From: Treponema zioleckii
GTDB taxonomy: Bacteria; Spirochaetota; Spirochaetia; Treponematales; Treponemataceae
Assembly (NCBI RefSeq): GCF_014737315.1
Contig: NZ_JPUF01000006.1
Coordinates: forward strand, 1 to 64,000
DNA length: 64,000 nt
Direction: 5' to 3'
Part shown: in pieces, positions 34,150-42,337 of the stretch
Layout of the letters: every line of letters starts with the position of its first letter
Position numbering within the stretch: position 1 is the first letter of the stretch
Made by a program: the position numbers and the translations under genes
The notes under the pieces: generated by a model
Told to the model about the DNA's origin: nothing
Seen by the model: the letters and a program-made list of their open reading frames with translations, nothing else
Database searches by the model: none

Positions 34150-35730
34150 TTATTTTAGCTTAAATTTTGCGTAAACTTGAACAGTGTTTACAAATTGATA
34201 CAAATCGTTTGCGTATTTGTAAAATGCCCGCTTTGCGTAAAATTCGTCGCTTATTCCAAGATTCAAGTGATTAGACAAAGGAATTTCTGCCGCAATGTTT
34301 GTGATTCCGATTAAATCCCAACCTGGGCTGGTTCCGTGGCTTCCGTCCGCAAGATATTGAAGCTGGTTGTAAAAGTCATACATCGCATATCCTCGGAATC
34401 CTGCGCTGAACAAAAATCCGCTTTCTGTCAGATAGCGCATTTTTAATACTGTCTGGAATCCGGTTGTGTAGTTGTACGGAGCCGTAACGCCACTCTTGCC
34501 GTTCACGTATTTTTCATCAAAATCTCGTCTGTAAAAATAATAGTCGGTCGTTCCGAGAACGATTCCTGCAAGATGTGCCTGCCATTCAATCTTTGAATTC
34601 TCATACTTTATTCTCTGTTTGATTGCAAAACCTGGGGCGAGGGAACTGAGAAGATAGTAAGAGTGCCAGTCGAAGTCGTAGTCGAGAACAAGACCGACAG
34701 TTGTGTCCTTGTTTTCGCCAAAATCCGGGGCGCGCGAGAAGATCATTCCGTTGCTTACGATTCTGATGTTGTAAAAGATTTTTTTGTCGACTTCTGCATA
34801 ACTGCAGTCAGCGCCTTCTCCAGAGCCTTTTCCGATTCCTCCGCCGAACGCAAGCTCAAACTGGCTGTAAGCGTCGTTTGAGTCGTGACCGTAAGGATCG
34901 TTGTAGACTACGTAAAGTTCTGGACTGATGAATACCGGGTAAGCTTCGTTTTTTGGCCAGTAGCCGTCATAATCGATGATTTGAGTGTGTCCGACCGCGT
35001 TTCCGATTGATGTTTTGATTGAAAACTCGTGGATGTTTCGTTTGCTTCCGTTTGGTTTTTGGCGCGTAAAAAGCTGCGTCCAAACTCTTGTAGGGTTTAC
35101 CGCGAATCCTAAAAGGTCGTGGATTTCGTCGGCGTTGAGCGAAAGTCTGTAAAGCATTTCGCCAACAGGGAATGCTCCGACTGTGGTGTAAACCATGTCG
35201 TTGATTGAAGGTGCATTCGTTTCGCAAAGGTATTCCCATGAGGCTGAACCCAAAACTGTGAGTCCAAAGGATTCAATTTTATTTAAATTTGAGCCGCGAG
35301 CGGCCATGTAGTACATGCTTCCCTGATATGGGTGCAGAACGAAGTTTGTCCAGTACCAGTCATGATCCCATGCGAGTTTGCGCTCCCAGAAGTGATCCCA
35401 TTCTTCCCAACCGACTTTTGCCCAACTTGAGCCAGAAACGTAGCGGTTGTACGAGCAAAGCCCGATATCCCAGAAGGCGACAAATCCCAATGCCGTAAGG
35501 TAGTGCTTTTTGCCGTCGTTTTCGTGCAGCCATCCGGTAGAAGAATCTTTGGCTTCTTCCGTGATTTTTTTTGTGTCAAATGTGATTTCCTCAGAATCTG
35601 AGGAATTAGAAGATTCTGCCGAGTTCTCTTGAAGTTGTGATTGTGTTTCTTCCGTCGCGCTTTCTTGGGCGATTGTTATCTGCGAAAAAAAAATGCTAAA
35701 AATTGAAAGCAAAACAAAAAATTTCTTCAT
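34150..35730 (-). CDS. DUF3943 family outer-membrane protein
   Basis: A 526-residue protein with a cleavable signal peptide (MKKFFVLLSIFSIFFSQITIAQ), then an acidic Ser/Glu-rich linker to about residue 60. Residues about 75-200 contain the DUF3943-type region: ALGFVAFWDIGLCSYNRY, WDHDWYWTNFVLHPYQGSMYY and ASWEYLCETNAPSINDMVYTTVGAFPVGE. The C-terminal 300 residues alternate aromatic and polar residues and end in VQVYAKFKLK, as expected of an outer-membrane beta-barrel. The molecular function of the family is not known. A GAGGA ribosome-binding site precedes the ATG. The 93 bases to thrC hold that gene's promoter. Confidence 0.85.
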   Translation of the reverse strand: MKKFFVLLSIFSIFFSQITIAQESATEETQSQLQENSAESSNSSDSEEITFDTKKITEEAKDSSTGWLHENDGKKHYLTALGFVAFWDIGLCSYNRYVSGSSWAKVGWEEWDHFWERKLAWDHDWYWTNFVLHPYQGSMYYMAARGSNLNKIESFGLTVLGSASWEYLCETNAPSINDMVYTTVGAFPVGEMLYRLSLNADEIHDLLGFAVNPTRVWTQLFTRQKPNGSKRNIHEFSIKTSIGNAVGHTQIIDYDGYWPKNEAYPVFISPELYVVYNDPYGHDSNDAYSQFELAFGGGIGKGSGEGADCSYAEVDKKIFYNIRIVSNGMIFSRAPDFGENKDTTVGLVLDYDFDWHSYYLLSSLAPGFAIKQRIKYENSKIEWQAHLAGIVLGTTDYYFYRRDFDEKYVNGKSGVTAPYNYTTGFQTVLKMRYLTESGFLFSAGFRGYAMYDFYNQLQYLADGSHGTSPGWDLIGITNIAAEIPLSNHLNLGISDEFYAKRAFYKYANDLYQFVNTVQVYAKFKLK

Positions 35731-35942
35731 AAATCAATTGTCCTCAATAATATTTCTTTGTTATTTGTTGCAATGCGTTATTTTATTGATTTTTTTATAT
35801 GCTTGCAATTGCAAAAAATATGCACCTCCCGTGTTATGAACTTGCTTTTGTAGCGACTTAGCGGAGGTAAAAAAAAGCTTTTTTATGATATTTCTAAATA
35901 AATTACTAGAATTTTATAGTAATTTAAGATAAAATAGTCACC

Positions 35943-36939
35943 GTGTTTAAAAACTATTTTTACGGTTCTTTTTTGTATAATATTCTCGTTTTTTACGGGT
36001 TGTAAAAAAAATATAATTGTTCTCTCTCTTGCAGAAACCCATAACGAATTGCATCCAACTGCACTTGCGGATGCAAAATTTGCCGAACTTGTAGAACAAA
36101 AAACTGATGGTCGAATAAAAATCGAAATTTATTCCAACGGTTCGTTGTATCGAAGCGAAATTGGTTGTTTGTGGGCGTTAAAAAAAGGCGATATTGCATT
36201 TACGCGAGTCAGCGGGCTTCATTTTTGTGCAAGTGTTCCTCAGTCAAAAATCCTAATGTTCCCGAATGTTTTTAAAAATTCTGACCATTTAAAAAGGGTT
36301 CTTAATAGCGAAATTGGTGAGAATATTTTGAAAAGCATTGAAACTGCCGATTTGGGAATGATTGGACTTTGTTTTTACGATGTTGGCGCGCGCTCATTTT
36401 TCTTTAAAAACGAAGTTTCTTCAATTGATGATATTGTCGGAAAGAAAATTCGGGTGCCGTTTTGCGACATTGTGTTTGATATGACAAAAATGCTTGGAGC
36501 GGAGCCTGTAAAAATCTTTGACCCGCGTCAGACTTACGATGCCTTTATTGAAGGCAAAATCGTTGGTACCGAAAACTTCATATCTATTTTTGGCGCGCAA
36601 AAATGGTGCGGACTTACGCCTTATTGGGTAAGGGACCATCATCAGCATATTCCAGATATTCTTTTGGCTTCACAGCAGAATTTGAATCAGCTTTCGGAAT
36701 CAGACTTGAAAATCATAAAAGAATGTGCAAAAGAAGCTCAGGAATTCGAAATGAAAAAATGGCAGAACTACGAATTTGTCGTTGAGAAGATTCTTATGGA
36801 TTCTGGTTGCAAACTTATAGAGTTTAAAGAGTCGGATATCCTGAAAATCAAAAAAATTAAAGAAGAAATTTATGAAAAATATGCTGTTGGGTATGAAGAT
36901 GTGCTGAAAAAAATCCAGCAAATGGAAACTGAGAATTAA
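35943..36939 (+). CDS. TRAP transporter substrate-binding protein DctP, frameshift in signal peptide
   Basis: The intact mature frame reads TGCKKNIIVLSLAETHNEL and continues to 36939, closely paralleling the DctP at 38864 (ADAKFAELVEQKTDGRIKIEIYSNGSLY, DPRQTYDAFIEGKIVGTENF). That frame has no ATG, GTG or TTG before the lipobox cysteine at 36001. A GTG at 35943 lies in another frame; removing one A from the A5 tract at 35949-35953 gives MFKTIFTVLFCIIFSFFTGC, a perfect lipoprotein signal, and a 331-residue protein. No good ribosome-binding site is seen, and a TTG at 36049 would only give a cytoplasmic fragment. TRAP binding proteins capture organic acids for DctQM. It may be a decaying or switchable second binding protein for the adjacent system. 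Confidence 0.72.
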
Positions 36940-36950
36940 GGGTGCTTTGT

Positions 36951-36982
36951 AAAACTGTTCGGAAATTTTAGTTTCCGAACAG
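36951..36982 (-). terminator. Hairpin terminating the cyclase operon (and dctP paralogue)
   Basis: ctgttcggaaa (36955-36965) pairs perfectly with tttccgaacag (36972-36982) in the 52 bases between convergent genes. On the minus strand TTTT follows the stem. Confidence 0.7.
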
Positions 36983-36991
36983 GTCTAATAA

Positions 36992-37681
36992 TTACTCGGT
37001 GAATCCAGGAAGACCTTCGATGGCGTAGGCACGAACCGGAGATGAGTCCAGGTCCATGATTGGAAGTGGCGAGTATGACATGAAGAATACCCGGCTCTTC
37101 AATTCGTCGAGATGCTGGAGAACTTCGAGAAATACTACGTTTTCTGCCATAAGAATGTCGTGGAACGGTTTTACGTCCTCGTTTCTGTTTTCAATTGAAA
37201 CTCCGTCCCCGAATCCAACGCATTTGGCTTTGTGTTCTTTGAACCAAGTTGCTGTTTCGCCGTTTACTAGAAGTCGCTGGTCTTCGTCAGTGTTAGTTTT
37301 TGGCGTGAACGGAGTCAATGGATGGTCGCTGTCCAAAAGAACTATGTCGCCGTCTTTCATAAGAGGCTTTACCCATTCGTCAAGAAGTTTTGAATCAATG
37401 TATGTTCTTCCTTTTTGCCCCGTGATTTTAATGTAAATTGCCCGCCCCATAAAAGTCGTTAGAGGAAGCTCGCCCACGCTCGGCCACTTGTTGTCGTGGT
37501 GATAAGGGCATTCGCAGTGTGTTCCCAAGTGACTCATCAAATCCATGTTCGTGTGATAATCAGGAATCGCTCCGCCGGTGTTGAATCGATACAATTTGCA
37601 TCGTCTTGTTTCTGTTGCCGGATTTAACATTTTTGAAAGGTCAACGACCCTGTAACCGTTTAATTCGTAAGAATTTCCCAT
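36992..37681 (-). CDS. Cyclase-family metal-dependent hydrolase (kynurenine formamidase-like)
   Basis: A 229-residue cytoplasmic protein of the cyclase superfamily. The metal site motif is HLGTHCECPYHH (near residues 50-62), with a Glu in place of the usual Asp in HxGTHxDxPxH, and the N-terminal VVDLSKMLNP is also typical. Members hydrolyse N-formylkynurenine, isatin or other amides and lactones, so the family name does not fix the substrate. GGAGG precedes the ATG. The gene lies 25 bases after the ketopantoate-reductase-like gene and forms an operon with it, flanked on both sides by TRAP transporter genes; it probably acts on the acid the transporter imports. Confidence 0.85.
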   Translation of the reverse strand: MGNSYELNGYRVVDLSKMLNPATETRRCKLYRFNTGGAIPDYHTNMDLMSHLGTHCECPYHHDNKWPSVGELPLTTFMGRAIYIKITGQKGRTYIDSKLLDEWVKPLMKDGDIVLLDSDHPLTPFTPKTNTDEDQRLLVNGETATWFKEHKAKCVGFGDGVSIENRNEDVKPFHDILMAENVVFLEVLQHLDELKSRVFFMSYSPLPIMDLDSSPVRAYAIEGLPGFTE

Positions 37682-37706
37682 GTTTTCCTCCTGAAAGGCT
37701 TTTAAT

Positions 37707-38696
37707 CTATTCTTGGTTTTGAAACTTCGCTTCCAATGCGTGCACTTGGGCTACCGCAAATTCCGTGTAAGGCACTTCAATGCCTAATTGTCTGGCTTTG
37801 GAAAGCACGAATCCTGCGATTGCGTCAACTTCGGTTTTGCAACCGTTTTTGGTGTCTGAATAAATAGAAGTAAATCCGCCTTTAGATTTTTTTGAGACGT
37901 TCATCACTTCTTCGCGAATCAGCGCGTATTCAAAATTGCAGCCGTCGGCATTCGCGACCGTTACTGCCTCGTAAATGAGTTTTTCGGTGATTTCGGTTGC
38001 GCTTTTATTTTTTGCGATAAAGTCGAGCGGCACCTGAAGAATTGCAGTTACCGTGCTTGCAGATGCATTCGTAAAGATTTTTCGCCAGATTGTTTCCCGG
38101 ATGTTGTCTGATGTTTTGGTCTCGATTCCGCAGAGTATAAAATTCAGCGTCATCACCATAAGGAAAAGCTCTCCTTTTTCGGAGGCCGTTTCGTTTTGCT
38201 CTCTTTCCTCCAGATTTTTTTGCATGGCCTCTTCTGGATAGGCGTAGCCCACGTAAGTGATTCCTTCGCCCGTATGCTTGATTTTTCCGTCCGAAAGTTT
38301 TGTTGCTCCGTGCTGGGTCGTTCCCAAAAGGATTCTTGCCCTGTCAACGTATTTTTCTATGATTTTTTCGTGGCCCGCGCCATTTTGCAGGCATAAGACA
38401 AATGTTTTGCTCCCGATTTTGTCGGAAACGCTTTTGAGTATGTCGTCAATTGCAAAAGATTTTGCAAAGAGAATCAACAAATCAAACTGACCGAACCGTT
38501 CTGAATAAGTCGCCGTCATGGTGTTAAAATGCTTGGTTTCACCGTTTTTGCAAGTTTCTTCAATATAAATACCGTTCAGTTTTAGTTCGGCAGATTTTAC
38601 TTCGTTTCTGCCAAAAATCACGACATCATTTTTTTGAGATAGATAAGTTCCAAAAAGGCAGCCCATAGAGCCATCGCCCAAAATTCCAATTCGCAT
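37707..38696 (-). CDS. Ketopantoate reductase family dehydrogenase (PanE/ApbA-like)
   Basis: A 329-residue NAD(P)-dependent enzyme. The N-terminal Rossmann motif is GILGDGSMG (residues 3-11), followed by VVIFGRNE, LLILFAKSF and CLQNGAGHE, and a C-terminal helical domain with TSIYSDTKNGCKTEVDAIAGFVL, where the Lys/Glu positions match the ketopantoate reductase catalytic region. The family reduces 2-oxoacids to 2-hydroxyacids. Being in a TRAP/organic-acid region rather than with panB/panC, it may act on another branched 2-oxoacid instead of ketopantoate; both remain possible. It is the first gene of a two-gene operon with the cyclase-family hydrolase and diverges from dctP. Confidence 0.85.
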   Translation of the reverse strand: MRIGILGDGSMGCLFGTYLSQKNDVVIFGRNEVKSAELKLNGIYIEETCKNGETKHFNTMTATYSERFGQFDLLILFAKSFAIDDILKSVSDKIGSKTFVLCLQNGAGHEKIIEKYVDRARILLGTTQHGATKLSDGKIKHTGEGITYVGYAYPEEAMQKNLEEREQNETASEKGELFLMVMTLNFILCGIETKTSDNIRETIWRKIFTNASASTVTAILQVPLDFIAKNKSATEITEKLIYEAVTVANADGCNFEYALIREEVMNVSKKSKGGFTSIYSDTKNGCKTEVDAIAGFVLSKARQLGIEVPYTEFAVAQVHALEAKFQNQE

Positions 38697-38782
38697 TTTT
38701 TAATCCTAATGGACAAACTTTTTCTAGTCAAATTTTATGGCGAAGTCACTTTGGGCTATTTTTTGGTATTTTTACAAAAAAA

Positions 38783-38810
38783 TTGACAAATAAAAAATTC
38801 ACTCTAATAA
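38783..38810 (+). promoter_or_regulatory. Promoter of the dctPQM operon
   Basis: TTGACA at 38783-38788 is followed after 16 bases by TAATAA at 38805-38810. The dctP start at 38864 has a clear GGAGG. Confidence 0.6.
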
Positions 38811-38863
38811 TTGTTATTGAATTATGCAAAAGTTTTTTGCATGTTTTATTTTTTGGAGGCAAT

Positions 38864-39886
38864 ATGAAAAAAATTTTGTGTGCGTCTGCAGCTTTGCTTG
38901 CAGCAGCAGCTCTTCTTACAGGCTGTAAAGAAAAAGGCGGAAATGCCGCAGCCAAATCTAATGAAAAATCAGTAACACTTAAACTTTCTGAAGTTCATAC
39001 AGAAGGTTATCCAACCACACTCGCAGACCAAGAGTTTGCACGTCTTGTTGAAGAAAAAACAAACGGACGAATTAAAATAGAAGTATATGCCGGCGGAACT
39101 CTTTATGGTGACGAGTCGTCTGCAATTGAGGCTCTTGGAATGGGCGACCTTGCATTCACTCGTGTTTCTGCTTCTCCTGTTGCAGCTTACGTTCCAAAAA
39201 TCAACGCTCTCTGTCTTCCTTATTTGTATCGCGACTCAGACCACATGTGGAATGTTCTTAACAGCAACATCGGACAGAGTTTGCTCGCAGATATTGAAGC
39301 TTCTGGTTCTGGTCTTATCGGTCTTTGCTACTACGACGGCGGTGCCCGCTCATTCTATCTTACAAAAGAAGTTCACAGCGTAGATGATATGGCTGGTCTT
39401 AAAATCCGTATGCAGAACAATCCTATGATGGTTCGCATGTGCGAACTTCTCGGTGCACAGGGCGTTACAGGCATTGGTCCTGGAGACGTTATGAGTGCAA
39501 TCACACAGGGAACTGTTGACGGTGCAGAAAACAACTGGCCAACATACCAGAACATGGGTGACTATCAGGCTGCTAAATACTACATTCTCGATCAGCATAC
39601 ACGCGTTCCAGAAATCCTTATCGGTTCTAAAGTTGGCTTGGACAAACTTGACCCGGCTGACCTTGCAATCATCAAAGAGTGCGCAAAACAGACTCAGGAA
39701 TTTGAGATTGCAAAATGGAAGGAAAAGGAAGAATCTTCTGAGAAAATCGTTCGCGACAACGGAAACGTTATTATTGAACTTGATCCAGCTGTAAAAGAAG
39801 AATTCCAGACTCGTATGGCTCCTCTCTATGATGAGTTCGGTGCTGAATACAAAGATGTTATTGAAGCTATTAAAGCTACAAACTAA
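38864..39886 (+). CDS. dctP: TRAP transporter substrate-binding lipoprotein DctP
   Basis: The ATG at 38864 follows GGAGG by five bases and gives MKKILCASAALLAAAALLTGC with lipidated Cys21, 340 residues. The mature part has the DctP outline: LKLSEVHTEGYPTTLADQEF, LVEEKTNGRIKIEVYAGGTL, MAGLKIRMQNNPM (with the Arg that in this family binds the ligand carboxylate) and ITQGTVDGAENNWPTYQ. It binds an organic acid outside the membrane and delivers it to DctQM, driven by ion gradients rather than ATP. A leaky terminator follows, so it should be made in excess over the membrane subunits. The ligand is not readable from sequence. Confidence 0.93.
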   Translation: MKKILCASAALLAAAALLTGCKEKGGNAAAKSNEKSVTLKLSEVHTEGYPTTLADQEFARLVEEKTNGRIKIEVYAGGTLYGDESSAIEALGMGDLAFTRVSASPVAAYVPKINALCLPYLYRDSDHMWNVLNSNIGQSLLADIEASGSGLIGLCYYDGGARSFYLTKEVHSVDDMAGLKIRMQNNPMMVRMCELLGAQGVTGIGPGDVMSAITQGTVDGAENNWPTYQNMGDYQAAKYYILDQHTRVPEILIGSKVGLDKLDPADLAIIKECAKQTQEFEIAKWKEKEESSEKIVRDNGNVIIELDPAVKEEFQTRMAPLYDEFGAEYKDVIEAIKATN

Positions 39887-39901
39887 TTAAATTCCGTCTT
39901 G

Positions 39902-39937
39902 AAAACCATGGGTGATTTTTCATCCGTGGTTTTTTTA
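39902..39937 (+). terminator. Intercistronic terminator between dctP and dctQ
   Basis: aaaaccatgggtga (39902-39915) pairs, with wobbles, with tcatccgtggtttt (39920-39933), followed by T residues. Read-through is needed to reach dctQM, so partial termination is likely. Confidence 0.75.
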
Positions 39938-40028
39938 TGTAAAAAAAGTTTTTTTAATGATTTTGAAAGAACTCTCCTGTAAAAAAATATTTAAAAATGT
40001 TTGTTAATCCTAAAAAAAAGGAGTAGGT

Positions 40029-40685
40029 ATGTCATCACCAGAAAAAGCGATATTGCTTCAAAATATAATTTTGAGCGTAGTAGCGGTTTTTTACCTCTTC
40101 ATGTTAATTCTGTGTTTCACTTCAAAAAAAACGGCTATAGCCATAGATAAAGCTATTCATAAAGTTATGCTGGTTATTGCCGAAATCGCTCTTGGCTCAA
40201 TGATTGTGATTGTTTTTGTTAACGTTGTGCTCCGTTACTGCTTTCACTCAGGAATTGGCTGGGTAGAGGAAGTTCCGCGTCTTTTGGTAACTCTCTTTGC
40301 GTTCTGTGCGTGCGCGATGGGCGTTCGAGACCATCTTCACATTTCGGTTACGGTTTTGTACAGCCGCTTCCCAAAACTGGGGAAAAAAGCCCTTGACTGG
40401 CTTTACGACATTGCGGTCTTTGGATGCGGACTTTTTATGCTTTATTTCGGAACGAAATTCACTTGTTCGCAGGCGTTCCTTACGGGCCGACTCCCAATGA
40501 CGGGCTGGAACACTTGCGTTCAGTATTTCCCTGTTGGCGTGGGCGGATTCATTATTGTAATGGATTCAATTTTGTTCTTAACCAAAACGTTGACTTCGGA
40601 CGACCTTTTGTACAGTGAGAAAGAAGTTGATTATGCAGAGATGATGCGGCAAAACGAAACAGAAAAAAATGCCGCAACAAACTAG
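40029..40685 (+). CDS. dctQ: TRAP transporter small permease DctQ
   Basis: A 218-residue membrane protein with four predicted helices (around residues 12-32, 52-75, 90-110 and 130-175). The segment FVNVVLRYCFHSGIGWVEEVPRLLVTLFAFCACAMGVRDHLHI is diagnostic of DctQ, including the conserved W-E-E near the second helix end; I quote it here as position 64-108: key residues are RY, GWVEE and G-R-H. AAAGGAG precedes the ATG. The gene is followed after 11 bases by dctM. DctQ forms the membrane complex with DctM for the organic acid bound by DctP. Confidence 0.92.
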   Translation: MSSPEKAILLQNIILSVVAVFYLFMLILCFTSKKTAIAIDKAIHKVMLVIAEIALGSMIVIVFVNVVLRYCFHSGIGWVEEVPRLLVTLFAFCACAMGVRDHLHISVTVLYSRFPKLGKKALDWLYDIAVFGCGLFMLYFGTKFTCSQAFLTGRLPMTGWNTCVQYFPVGVGGFIIVMDSILFLTKTLTSDDLLYSEKEVDYAEMMRQNETEKNAATN

Positions 40686-40696
40686 GAGGTTAAGAT

Positions 40697-42184
40697 ATGG
40701 ATTCAGCAACACTTGCTACAATTGTGCTTCTGGGTGGATTTGCCGTTTTAATCTTCCTGAGAATACCGGTTACTTTTTCGCTTTTGATTTCTACAATCGC
40801 CGCGGCGTTGATTCGCGACGTTAAGCTTACCGCGCTCGTGTCGCAGACGATTGCCGGCGTAAACAATTTTACGCTGCTTGCAATTCCGTTTTTTATCCTT
40901 ATGGGTGAAATTATGGGTGCGGGCGGAATTTCCGATAAAATCATTGACCTTGCGAATCTGATTGTTGGTAGATTCCGGGGCGGTCTTGCTTACGTTAACT
41001 GTCTTTCGTCAATGTTCTTTGGCGGAATTTCAGGTTCTGCGGTTGCAGATGTTTCTTCGCTCGGTACGGTTGTTGTTCCGATGATGAAAAAACAGGGCTA
41101 TCCGGCAGAATTTTCGGTCGGCCTTACGGTAACAACGGCTTGTCAGGGTGTTTTGATTCCTCCGAGCCACAACATGGTAATTTATACGCTTGCGGCTGGC
41201 GGCCTTGCCGTTGGTGCGTTCAGGGGACATGATGCCACGGTTGCGGCTATGTTCATGGCGGGCGTTGTTCCTGGAATTCTTTTGGGACTTGCATTAATCA
41301 TTTACAGCGCGGTTATGGCTGGCCCGTTGCACTTTCCTCGTGGAATCGTGATTGGCGAGCATGACAAAGTGCGCTGGATAAAATTCGTAAAATCTGACAA
41401 AAAATTCGGCTGGACTTCAAATTCTGCGCCTTCAAACGGAAGTTCGCTCACCGGAATGGGGTCTGGAAGTTGGGGAATCCTTCATTTGCCTTTCTGCTCG
41501 CTGGAACTTGGCCAGTGCGTAAAGGTTATTGTTCATGCGATTCTTCCGATGTTCACTTTTATAATCATTTTGGGTGGCGTTACGGCTGGTATTTTTACGG
41601 CTACTGAATCTGCTGCGATTGCGTGCGTTTACACTTTCATCATAACTTATTTTGTGTTCCGCTCGGCAAAACTCCGTGACATTGGAAAGGTTTTGAAGAA
41701 TTGTCTTAAGACTCTTTGTGTCGTTATGACGTTGCTTGCCTGTGCGAAGGCGTTCGCGTTTATGATGACGGACCTTAGGATTCCTTCGAAGATAACGACG
41801 GCCCTTATTTCGGTTTCTCACAACAAAATCGTTCTTCTTTTGATTATCAATCTGCTTCTTCTTGTTTTGGGTTGTTTTATGGACATGGCTCCGCTCATTA
41901 TGATTATGACTCCGATTCTTGTGCCTGTAGTTACGAGCGATGTGATTGGAATGAGTCCTGTTCAGTTTGGCGTTATGCTGATTTTTAACCTTGCGGTTGG
42001 ACTTTGTACTCCTCCGGTCGGTACGGCGTTGTTCTTGGGCTGCGCGATTGGAAAGACTTCTCTTGAGAGAACTTCCGTAAAAATGCTCGGAATGTTTACC
42101 GTAATGGTAATCGCGTTGCTATTGATTACGTTCGTTCCGGCGTTCTCGATGTGGCTTCCGCAACTCACTGGAACTTTGTCGTAA
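40697..42184 (+). CDS. dctM: TRAP transporter large permease DctM
   Basis: A 495-residue protein with about 12 membrane helices. Family marks include LLAIPFFILMGEIMGAGGIS (near residues 56-75), FFGGISGSAVADVSSLG (near 113), LIPPSHNMVIY (near 153) and, at the C-terminal half, CFMDMAPLIMIMTPILVPV and GLCTPPVGTALFLGCAIG. A central loop (about residues 220-265) is longer and more polar than in typical members of about 430 residues. It transports the organic acid with Na+ or H+ symport together with DctQ. AGGAGG precedes the ATG. A strong terminator follows. Confidence 0.94.
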   Translation: MDSATLATIVLLGGFAVLIFLRIPVTFSLLISTIAAALIRDVKLTALVSQTIAGVNNFTLLAIPFFILMGEIMGAGGISDKIIDLANLIVGRFRGGLAYVNCLSSMFFGGISGSAVADVSSLGTVVVPMMKKQGYPAEFSVGLTVTTACQGVLIPPSHNMVIYTLAAGGLAVGAFRGHDATVAAMFMAGVVPGILLGLALIIYSAVMAGPLHFPRGIVIGEHDKVRWIKFVKSDKKFGWTSNSAPSNGSSLTGMGSGSWGILHLPFCSLELGQCVKVIVHAILPMFTFIIILGGVTAGIFTATESAAIACVYTFIITYFVFRSAKLRDIGKVLKNCLKTLCVVMTLLACAKAFAFMMTDLRIPSKITTALISVSHNKIVLLLIINLLLLVLGCFMDMAPLIMIMTPILVPVVTSDVIGMSPVQFGVMLIFNLAVGLCTPPVGTALFLGCAIGKTSLERTSVKMLGMFTVMVIALLLITFVPAFSMWLPQLTGTLS

Positions 42185-42251
42185 AACTCCCGAAAGTTCT
42201 TTGAGCGCAACTTAAATACATTATGAACTTTTGATAATGAGTTCTGTTTGT

Positions 42252-42282
42252 CCCCGGACTTGTTCCGGGGTTTTTCTTTTTT
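42252..42282 (+). terminator. Strong terminator of dctPQM
   Basis: ccccgga (42252-42258) pairs with tccgggg (42264-42270), followed by tttttcttttt. Confidence 0.9.
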
Positions 42283-42337
42283 GACGGAATGTGTAAAATC
42301 TCGATATAAAGGTTGAGAGAGAAGGGTGAGGTGACTT

